Source of the DNA: Lottia gigantea
Taxonomy: Eukaryota; Mollusca; Gastropoda; Lottiidae
DNA length: 64,000 nucleotides
Assembly: GCF_000327385.1 (NCBI RefSeq)
Contig: NW_008709027.1
Span: forward strand, 2,095,952-2,159,951
Direction of reading: 5' to 3'
Shown piece after piece: positions 1 through 14,300 of this stretch (its first letter is position 1; each line of letters begins with the position of its first letter). A program made the translations under genes and the position numbers. Under the pieces are notes generated by a model that was not told the DNA's origin, did not search any database, and saw nothing but the letters and a program-made list of their open reading frames with translations.

Positions 1-657
1 ATCTGAGCTTTTCTGTTCTTGACAATATGAGCAATTTCACTTGTAAAGCATGAGGCCAATAAACAGTATTGACTATATTTTCCTGACTTTCCAGGTCCAT
101 GCCAGATTTTTTTCTAGGCTTACCTGGCACTGCGGTATCGTGATCTTGTAATAGGCCTAAACTGGCTGCACTACTTCTGTAAAACTCGTTAGGATTAGGC
201 CTATCAGGTAAAATTCTGGTATCAGCATGACCAATTATTGGCATCGAGTCTAGTTGAGCAGCTACAGATGATTTGACTTCTGGAATTGCCTGTAGATTTT
301 TAACTGTAACTTCAGTAGTAGGCCTATCTTCCATCATCATATTCATAGGTGCTGTGGAGGGCTTTGGTGTAGATTTATTGCAAGGTACCGTTGATGTCAA
401 TCTGGGGGGCTGGTGTGAAAGGTCAAGTTTTGATAATCTCGTATCAATGTTTTCCTGTAATTCAGCGATTTGCTCAATCAATTCTGCTTTAGTCATTTTA
501 CGAACTTTTTAGGAATGGCACTGGCAGCGGCTTGTATTTCGTTGATGGTAGTTTCCATCGGTTTAGAACGTAAATTCTGTCTAGAATCAGCCGACAATGG
601 AGTAGTTGTCATCTGCGGCAAATAGCTCATTAAATTTTCGAACTGAGAGCTATCCAT
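1..657 (-). mobile_element. Old retroelement gag-like fragment
   Basis: Two neighbouring minus-strand open stretches (about 493-657, and 496 running off the left edge) read as a polar, coiled-coil-like, proline- and methionine-rich protein ending in a KSG...WPH motif. I associate KSG...WPH with the gag-like protein of DIRS-type and similar retroelements in invertebrates; this is recall, not a search. The stretch lies 5' of the katanin exons on the opposite strand, so it is probably an insertion in a katanin intron or just upstream. It appears to be a fossil; age cannot be judged. A host gene exon is the alternative. Confidence 0.35.
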
Positions 658-827
658 AGTTTATAATCTATCGTAGAAATAAGAAAATATACTTGAAAAA
701 AAAAATTGAACACGTTTTGCTGCTTTTTGCTGCTGTGCCATTCAAACTAAAATGAACTCCAACGCAGGAGAGAGGATTTCTCCACATTTGGTAATTAATT
801 ATTTTATGAAATGAAATAATAAAATAA

Positions 828-4569
<3,742 letters not shown>

Positions 4570-4764
4570 ACAAACTACCTAAACAATTATTTTCTTAAGG
4601 TACTCACTATGGTATGTACATGAGGTGACAGGGACAATTTTCATGACGTCAATGACTGCTTACAGTTATATTATCTTTTCTTATTGTATGTTATAAATTT
4701 TGCTTTGTTTATGGTTGTTTTTCTTTTTCTATAAGATTCTCTATTAAGATGTACATATATCTGC

Positions 4765-4770
4765 AATAAA
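4765..4770 (+). terminator. Katanin poly(A) signal
   Basis: AATAAA about 195 bp after the katanin stop codon, followed by GT/T-rich sequence. It is the first hexamer downstream of the stop that I see. Confidence 0.6.
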
Positions 4771-5468
4771 GTGTATTTTGATACAAAGTGATATTTGACT
4801 TATATAATAATGTTGCAATACACAATATTTATTTCTTATTGTAGTATACCATGCTCAGTCGGTTTTGTTTAAAATTTAAAATATTGTATATCACCACACA
4901 AGTGCTAGTTGATGTTATGATGGGGATTGTGTACCCTACTATTCAATGTATTTCTCGAGAATCAAAGTCTGTACACTTCCATGTTATAAAATATAAAATG
5001 CAGATTTTGGTATAGTTTCTTTGCAAAGTATTTTGTAAACTAAAGAGTTGTAGGAATTCTGCTCAGTAATTTCTATTATGAATTAATAACATGTGAATTA
5101 ATTTTAGTCTTAAGACATCAAAAAACCAATCTCTGTATGTAAATCTGAAACCACAACTGCTGTTTTATTTGCTGCTCAATGTTTGTGTTTACATTCACTG
5201 GTTGTTTGTGCTCTCACATTATTCTCTTATTTATTGAAAAATAAATATAAATCAAACTTTGTCCAATTGTATCTTTTCCCCAACACCAATTGAATATCCC
5301 AAGGCCATTTTGCATTATGTATAGGATTAAACACTGGGATTTTATATGAAAGATATTATGAGATCCCGCCAGAAAAATGGGATGTCATTATAAGTTTATA
5401 TGTCCAGTTTTTCAGAATCTTAGCCGATTCGATTTTGATTTGAAATAATTAAAGGGACATTCCGCTTT

Positions 5469-5994
5469 TTATACGCCCACATGAAATGGGGGGCGTATAT
5501 TGCCATCACCCATGTCCATCAGTCCATCCACAATTGCTCAGAAACACTCTACAAGGGACAATTGTTGACTGATTTCGACAAAACTTGTTATGGTTTTTGG
5601 TTTTCAAGAACAAGGGCAATAACTCATACTAAATATTCTTCGATTCTTCTGATTTTCAATAGGGTTTATCCTTGGGTGATTACGAACACTCACACCAAGT
5701 TTCGTAAAAATGCGTCAGAATTGTAACTTGTAGAGTGTTTATGAGCTAAAAATTGAACGCTTTTTCAAGAACAAGGGCAATAACTCATACTAAATATTTT
5801 TCGATTTTTCTGATTTTCAATAGGGTTCATCTTTGGGTGATAATAAACGATTTCAGCGAGTTTCGTCAAAATCCGTAAAGAATTGTGACTTGTAGAGTGT
5901 TTACGAGCAATTGAGCAATTGTCGATGGACCGACGGACATGGGTGACGGCAATATACGCTCCACATTTCATGTGGGCATACATGTATAAGATAG
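5469..5994. repeat. Rpt-A copy 1 (inverted ends)
   Basis: The unit begins TATACGCCCACATGAAATGG and ends with the inverse (ATTTCATGTGGGCATA), with GACGGACATGGGTGACGGCA-type sequence just inside each end. The middle repeats the phrase AGAACAAGGGCAATAACTCA. It is non-coding; the family is unnamed as far as I can tell. Confidence 0.75.
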
Positions 5995-6832
5995 CTTGCC
6001 AGGCAAGGTAATATACGCCCACTGGCAGCTTTGATTTTGAACATAAATATTTGGCAGTACAGTAACAATCACCAGTATGAAATATTTAACCTTCAGTCAT
6101 ACACTTCTTTTGAACTCTTTAGAGCGATACTGAATAATACTGAGTATGAGTTATTGCCTAGTTCTTGAAAACGTGCTCAATCTTTAGCTGGTGAAAACTC
6201 TAGAAGACAAATATTCAATCTTCAGCGCGGTAATGAATAATAAATCCAAGTTTTGTCAAAATTCAGCAAGAATCATGCCTTCTAGAGTTTTTATGAGCTA
6301 CAAATTGAACGAGTTTTCAAGATCAAGGGCAATAACTAATACTAAATATTTTCTCGATTTTTCTGATTTTCGATAGGGTTTATCCTTGGGTGATTACAAA
6401 CACTCACACAAAGTTTCGTCAAAATCCATCAAGAATTGTGCATTCTAGAGTGTTTACAAGCTAAAATTGAACGCGTTTTCAAAAACAAGGGCAATAATTC
6501 ATACTAAATATTTTTCAATTTTTCTGATTTTCGATAGGGTTTATCCTTGGGCGATAACAAACACTCATACCAAGTTTCATCAAAATCTGTCATGAATTGC
6601 ACCTTCTAGAGTGTTTACGAGCGTTTCAAGAACAAGGACAATAACTCATAGTAAATATTTTTCGACTCATCTGATTTTCAATAGGGTTCATCCTTAGGTG
6701 ATTACAAACAACCATACCAAGTTTCGTCGAAATCAGTCAAGAATTGTGCCTTGTAGAGTGGTTATGAGCAATTGTGGACGGACGGAAAGAGGTGACAGCA
6801 ATATACGCCCCCCCATTTCATATGGGCATATA
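5989..6832 (+). repeat. Rpt-A copy 2 with ~155-bp internal units
   Basis: It starts AGATAGCTTGCCAGGCAAGG, continues with ATATACGCCCACTGGCAGC, then has several direct units of roughly 150-160 bp, each holding CAAGGGCAATAACTCA, TAGGGTTTATCCTTGGG, CCAAGTTTCGTCAAAATC and TCTAGAGTGTTTACGAG. It ends GGACGGA...ATTTCATATGGGCATATAAA. These two end types recur together in copies elsewhere in the window. Confidence 0.75.
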
Positions 6833-7247
6833 AAAAAAACCCGTTCTAAACTAATTTTACGAAAATAATTCTATTAAAATATTCAAGGGGAAGGGGACAT
6901 AACTCTATTTAACATATTATTAATTAATTACTTCAAAATGTCAATAAATAGATTTGGAGCGCGGGGCCTGTAAATCAGACTATTTATTTTGTATGGCCTA
7001 AATAGCATTTTTTTAGAAATATATTCAGGTTTAAGCCTATCAGTAATTTACGACGTTTTTGATAATAAAACTGTTATACAAAAGCGGAATGCTCCTTTAA
7101 AATGTTGTATGGATCACTGTCATGAACATAAGTATGTATATTCCTACAGTTCTAAATGTGTAAACATTACAACATATTAGAATCATCTGAGCTTTCACAA
7201 GTTAATTTTGATACTAACACTCAGGAAAAACACTGGATAAAAGAGAA

Positions 7248-7619
7248 ACGAAATGAAATAGATGGAGTATTACTTCCTACTTTTTTCTGCACCATGTGGG
7301 CTAATGAAGACGGGCAACGCCATGCAGGGTGCGATGAAGGAACTTTTGCCAGGATAGCGGCATTAGCCTGCTCTTTTTCGATTTCCAACTGTTGAGGGAT
7401 CTTAAACGTACACAGTCTGTAGCACACGGGGCCTCGGTTTATTGTCCCATCCGAACCGACTAGACGCTTTTTCCATGTCAGCCCCTCTTACCTGCATCAC
7501 TGACAGGGGGAAACCGGGTTGAAAAATCCGAAGGTATTATCTCGACCTATGCCGGGATAGAATCCTGGACCTTCAGGTTAGCGAGCAAGCGTCTAACTCA
7601 CTGAGCCACCGCAGCTCCC
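7248..7619 (-). mobile_element. tRNA-derived SINE, full length, with target-site duplication
   Basis: On the minus strand the head GCTGCGGTGGCTCAGTGAG looks like a tRNA A box, followed about 35 bp later by a B-box-like GGTCCAGGATTCTATCC. A unique body follows, then a short tail built of ATTT/ATTTC units. The copy is flanked by a perfect 13-bp direct repeat GGATAAAAGAGAA at 7235-7247 and 7620-7632, the mark of retrotransposition. Six partial relatives lie elsewhere in the window. Confidence 0.85.
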
Positions 7620-7639
7620 GGATAAAAGAGAAGAAAACA

Positions 7640-8378
7640 GACTCAAGTGCTTTCCAAATATATCTAAATACATATAACTGGCACACATTCGAGGGACAAA
7701 TAATAGTTTACATGTAATAAGGATAAATAAATGACAAGATTTGATCTGCAATAGAATTTATTTAAAACATTGCACTTGCCGATTATGAAAGCTCTTCTTA
7801 TTTTTTTTTAATAAAACAGATCATTTTTTTTTTTCACAGATCACAGTATACATATTGGACTTTTTATTAAAATTTGATTTAATGAACATTATATGACATA
7901 CAATATATGTGATCAGTTTTGATTAATAAAATAGATGAAATGCATGGAATTTGATATTATAATAAGTGCAGTTGCTCACAGTGTATAAAGTACACAGCAG
8001 ACAATATGGTTGATTAGAATAAGAATTGTGGTCATTATCATTTAAAAGTCAAGTTTGTCAATTTAGATTATTTCAGAGTACCGGTAGTTACTACTAGCAG
8101 TTATATGTAAAACTATCATTAACAGCACTTTAAGATCTCTCTAGTATACATACCAAATTTCCTAGAATTGCAATCAGAACAGTATCCACTTATGTTTTCC
8201 CAAAGGATATTAGCTATATGAAATGTCTAGAGAATGAATACAAATCCTACCAGCAAGGTGTTTGAAAATGCACACATTGTACCATAATAATTACACTTTA
8301 AGTTAAAATCTACATTACTTGGCAAGGATTGAAAATAAATATTAAATAACTGATGTTATTATGGCTAAAGTTTCCAAA
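7640..8378 (-). other. 3' flank / 3' UTR of Mdm2
   Basis: AT-rich stretch after the Mdm2 stop (transcription runs right to left). I see no open frame or repeat; it probably contains the 3' UTR. Confidence 0.4.
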
Positions 8379-11300
8379 TTACAATAAATAATTCCTAATA
8401 ACTTTCTGTATTGGTCGTCTGCAGACTGGACAAGCTTTCTTCTTTCGCTTTAATTGTTTTGCACATTTAAAACAACACACTTGATGTCCAGAGCTACCAT
8501 GTATAATACTACCAGTTTTAGGTCTGGATAAACAAACAACACACAAGTCTGTATCAGCGGTCTTTTCTTTATCGCCTTTATTTGTTGCACCTTTAGAGGA
8601 GATTTTCTTTGGTGAACAATATGAAGATAAAATTGGTGTAGAAGAGAATTTATCACTTTCTGTCACTTGTTTTCTATTTATTTGTTTATCTTTGAACACA
8701 GATTGGGGTTTGTTTACAACTTGAAAGTTAGATAAAGTATTTAACACTATGGAAGAAGAACTTACTGAACTCAATGTTTCTAGACTTGAACACTTATCTT
8801 GACTGAGTAACTCTTGACTGCAAGGTTGAGTGGAGTTTAAACTAATACCGGAATCATCTTTATATAATGGTAGTATATGTGGATGTAAGGGAGATGTATT
8901 GTCTGAAGATGATAAGCTAGGTGTATGGGAGGAGGGATTATTCACATTTAAACAACCATCACTACTCTCTGATGATGAAATACTAACATGGGCAGATAAT
9001 GACCTAGAGGAGGATTTAAAAGTTGGTTTGCGTTTTTCCTTTCCAGAAAACCATCCAGGCCTCATTTTCCAACATTTATCACAATAAGCTTGTTTAGGAG
9101 TGTTTCTCTCTAGACATTCTTCACATGACCATTTATCCTGAAAAATACAGTGTTGGCGTTAATATTCTTAGTAAGGGACTATTATTTGTAATAAATTTAA
9201 CACTTCCCAATTTAAACTCAGGGTGTGTCTTACATAATTTGTTTGTGTGGAATAGTTCCAGGAATCTTTATAAAGTAACTTACTGAGTCTGGTATTTCAG
9301 GATCTGAATCATCATCACTGCCACTAGAATCAGCCCAGAATTCTACATCACTATCATTACAGATGACAAATATATCCTATAATATCAATATTATTTATCA
9401 TAATAATCAGTAATGGTCTTCTGAGAGCTCATAGAATCATGAAGATATATTCTGAAAAGCATGGCACACAATTTTAAAAATTACAGTCAATAGTTCACTT
9501 GTGTGTTATAGGAAATTTGAAATGAAACTGAAATTATAGGTCTAAAACAGGCAACATAAGGAGTGTTTGTTGAAAAAGGCCAGTGACACTTTTTTGCTTT
9601 CAAACTGCTGAATAATGCTCCATTTATTTGTAAGATATGCATTAAACAATACAGGTCAACTTTGTTTCCTGCCTCACTGGCAAAAAGTATCCAGATTGAA
9701 ATACCAGGACCATCTCTACCTAAACTGTGATTGAAAATATTTGCTTTATGAGCAATTTCTAACTCCCCGAGCCACTAACATATTGCAAGAATAAGATTAA
9801 ATTGGACAATATATATCTTAAAAAGTAAAACTGCTGACCTTTCCTGAGTGTATAGAAATACTATCACTATCAGATTTAGTACTGGATATTGAGTCAACAT
9901 CATATTCTATAGTAAAAGCATCGGAATCATATTGTACTGATATAGTATCTTCTTCTACTAACCACATATCATTTATATTATCTTCTTTCTTTTCTCTTTC
10001 TTCCTGTAATCAAGCATATTTACTACGTACTAATACAATTTCATCAACACAATTAACATGGGCTTTTTATTATTATTAGAGAATAATAATATTACTGATG
10101 TAGCAATTCACTTTCCTTTGAGGATGAGGCTGCAAGAGTTTCTGAGGCTGACAGAAGCACATGTTCACAATCTCCATGTGATACACAGACAGACTTATTC
10201 TCTTATAATTAGACTGATATTCCTATAAATTACCAAGTACAGGTAGCAATACTTAAACCAAATTTAATGTAATTGTGTCCAAATAGGTATTGGGATCCAA
10301 ATGTCATATCTGGTCCAAGGTTTGAAGAATTTAGCCGTGCAGAAATTTGACAGAGACCTTGGAGATGACAAAGAATTTGATAAATGTAGGGGCCTATATA
10401 AAAGGTGAATTTTTCACTGAAAATTATCTATATAAGCTACAACTTAATGCAATACTACAGATTCTAACATGTAAATTTTAATGGAATAGAAGCATAGGCA
10501 CCTGTTTCTATCAATAATCGACTCTTTCTATGATAGTATATATAGAAGCTATATATGAAATAACCAAATCAAAACTAACAAATACCTTCTCACTATCTGT
10601 TTCATCTTCTACTTGAACTTGAAAATACCAGGGATAGGAGGCTGATTCATTATCACTAAACGTTACATTAAGAGATGTTCTTCTTTTACGCAATGGAGGA
10701 CCATCAGCATAACCACTAGAACTATCTGGAAATAATAAACATTTTCCATGTGAAAACAAACAGGAACAAAATACTATAGATTTAAGAAATCATGTACTTA
10801 CTCAGGATCTTTTATTAAAGCAATCCAAGAGAGTATCTTTTGATATTGAAGACAATATAGACTAAGAACTGTTTTAGCTGATATACTTACAGACCCATGA
10901 GAGTTTATTTCTTAAGAGTTGTCTGATAATTTTCTAATTACCTGATTTTCTTTTTCTATCAGAACTACTGTTTTTAGATTCTGTTGACTTTGAATCATTT
11001 TCTTTAGTGTCTGTTTGTTTTGTATCTGCAGGTATATTTCTTTTATGTTCAGCATCAGATACATTGATATTTGATGTTGTTGTATTAATTTTATCTTCCT
11101 GTGATGTTGTTGTACTTGTAATTGGACTAGGTTTAATACTATGTGTTGTATTACATGCTAGGTTCTCATTGACCTGAAAATATAGCATTATACAAATAAT
11201 ATAAATGTTCTGTTATATTCTATTACTAGTACTTTTTGAAGACTGTTTACATATTATATTCAATTCAAGACACAAATAAACCCCGAAAATGATTTAACTT

Positions 11301-14300
11301 TATTACGCTGAAAAGCAATTACATGTACTTTCATATTTTGCTGTTACAGCTGTAACTGTTGTTGAATTTTCAATCTGAAAGGATATAGCTAAATGTTTTA
11401 TCAGTCTAATAAAGATAGCTTGCCAGGCAAGGTAACATATGCCCAGTACCAGCTGTCAGAATTTTAGCAAAGTCTTTGGTGACTTAATAATGAACTTATA
11501 AAGATTGAAATAATCTTAAAATTCTTAAAAGTCAAGGCAAATCCTCAAAAACAGATACATCAAATTATCATCCAAATTCAAATATGAACATGGTCCCATC
11601 GACGTACACACAAGGGCATTTACTCATCGGATTATTACCCATTTTGAACTTCAATATATACATGCATACCAAGTTTCATTAAGATCGGTTAAAACCTGTA
11701 GTGCCTACAAGCCAAATTTGACGCATTTATATTAAGTCAAGGGCAATAACTCCAACACTGATCATCCAATTAATACAAATTTCGAACTTGACTGAGATCT
11801 CATCAACATATACATGCATACTAAGTTTCATCAAGATCAGTTAAAAACTGTAGCCTCTATTGTGTTTACGAGCCAAATTTGATGCATTTTTACAAGTCAA
11901 TGGGCATTAACTCTGAAACAATTCATCCGATTATTACCATTTTCAAACTTGACCGAGATCGCATCAATATATACATGCATAGTTTTATCAAGATCAAATA
12001 AAAACTGTCGTCTTTATCGTGAATACAAGCCAAGCTTGATGCGTTTTCATTAAGTCAAGGGCAATAATTCAGACACTGTTCATCCAATTATTACCATTTT
12101 GTAACTTTGCATACCAAGTTTCATCAAGATTGAATAAAGATAGCTTGCGTTGCAAGGTAACATACGCCCACTGGCAGCTGTCAGAAATAATAAAACAGTC
12201 TTTAGTGACTAAAGTACGAATTTTCTCATATTGAAGAAATTATTTATGCTGAATAATTCCACAATAACACAAATACAACAAACAATTAAATCACACAGCT
12301 CTAATCAAGGGCAAAAAACAACTTTTGACGCTTGTTTACAAAGTCAAGGGCAATAATTCAAAAAATGTTCATTAAAAATATCTCTTGTTAGAACTTGTCT
12401 GAGATCTTATCAATTCCAATGATCACACCAAGTTTCTTCAGAATCGGTTGAAAACTGTATCTTCAATCCTGCTCACGAACTATTTTTAACAAATTTTGAC
12501 GCGTTTTAACAAAGTCAAGGGCAATAACTCAAAAACCGTTCATCGAATATGCGTCATGTTAGAACTTGTCCGAGATCTTATCAATTCCAATGATCACACC
12601 AAGTTTCTTCAGAATCGGTTGAAAAGTGTAGCTTCAATCCTGCTCACGAACTATTTTAAACAAATTTCGACGCGTTTTAACAAAGTCAAGGGCAATAACT
12701 CAAAAACCGTTCATCGAAAATGCGTCAAGTTAGAACTTGTTCGAGATCTTATCAATTCCAATGATCACACCAAGTTTCATCAGAATCGGATGAAAACTGT
12801 AGCTTCAATCCTGCTCACGAACTATTTTTAACAAATTTTGACGCGTTTTAACAAAGTCAAGGGCAATAACTCAAAAACCGTTCATCGAAAATGCGTCATG
12901 TTAGTACTTGTCCGAGATCTTATCAATTCCAATGATCACACCAAGTTTCTTCAGAATCGGTTGAAAAGTGTAGATTCAATCCTGCTCACGAACTATTTTA
13001 AACAAATTTCGACGCGTTTTAACAAAGTCAAGGGCAATAACTCAAAAACCGTTCATCGAAAATATGTCAAATTTGAACTTGATCGAGATCTTATCAATCT
13101 AAAGCATCACACCAAGTTTTATCAAAATCAGATAAAAACTGTAGTCTCTATAGTGCTCACAAGAAATGTTGACGGACGGACGGACCGACGGACAGGGGCG
13201 ACGACAATATACGACCACATATTCATGTGGGCGTATAAAAACCGTTTAATCGAAAATATGTCAAATTCGAACTTGACCGAGATCTTATCAATCTAAAGCA
13301 TCACACCAAGTTTTATCAAAATCAGATAAAAACTGTAGTCTCTATAGTGCTCACAAGAAATGTTGACGGACGGACCGACGTACGGACCGACGGACAGGGG
13401 CGACGACAATATACGACCACATATTCATGTGCTTTTATTTTCAAGATAGCTACTTCAATGAAAGTCTAAAGACAGGCCTCTTGAACATTCGTCAAAATAA
13501 CCTTTTAACCTTTTATCCTGATGACCCCTGCTTTAAACCAATCAAATTCCTTCACTCAGAAATTTGATTGCTTAAGCAAAGGTCATCATGTTAGGTCAAA
13601 AGGCTATTTTAACGTATGTTTAAGAGGCCAGTCTTTAGACCCTAACTGAAGTGGCTATAATGAAAAAAAAGATTAAAAAATGAAAAGAAAGTTTGGTTTT
13701 ATTTTAATTAGACTGAAAGTTTTATCAGATATCTAGATGTATAGATGACTGCACCACATGATCAATACTAACCTGTGTAGACCTAGTACTATCTGTATTA
13801 GATTTAGTAGTTGGTGATGTAACAGTCATTGTTCTATAGACCATCTGTCTCATTCGTTTAATACAAGTATCAGGTACTAGACTTACATTTTTATTGATTA
13901 AATCCCTGTAATTAATAAATAGTAAATAAATTAATTAATTATTCATTCAACAGGTCCAGACACTCAACTTAACTTAACTACTACTACAGATCAAGAGAGC
14001 AAAGTAAATACTTTCATGAGATAATGTTCCAGATAGCAAAGATGCCAAATCTATGAAAATAGCCAGATTTGATGGACAATAATATATACATCTTTACAAA
14101 ATTTAATGCTTTATCTCCATTATTAGATGCTGATTTGTATGACTTAAATTATCAATGATCTTTTTGTGTCATCAATTTGAAAATTACCAATTAGATCCAC
14201 ATAGTTCCAATCAATCTCAATCAAAATATCAACAGAAAATTCATATGTAAATTCTCTTTACTAAATGATCATTTAGCCTATCATCATTACAACAATAGAA

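Larger units (their letters stand above)
5449..7101. mobile_element. Composite element with ~20-bp terminal inverted repeats
   Basis: Left end TTAAAGGGACATTCCGCTTT (5449-5468) is matched in inverse by AAAGCGGAATGCTCCTTTAA (7081-7100), two mismatches. The 1.65-kb interior is non-coding and holds two Rpt-A copies (5469-6832). The same end motif recurs at 19785-19800, 26379-26396 and 63461-63479. I infer a non-autonomous DNA transposon family. Confidence 0.6.

Noticed and set aside
12496-13296. Two repeat-containing frames of 111 and 152 codons
   Set aside because: They arise because the Rpt-A unit is 171 bp, a multiple of three; the start codons fall mid-unit and other Rpt-A copies are not open.
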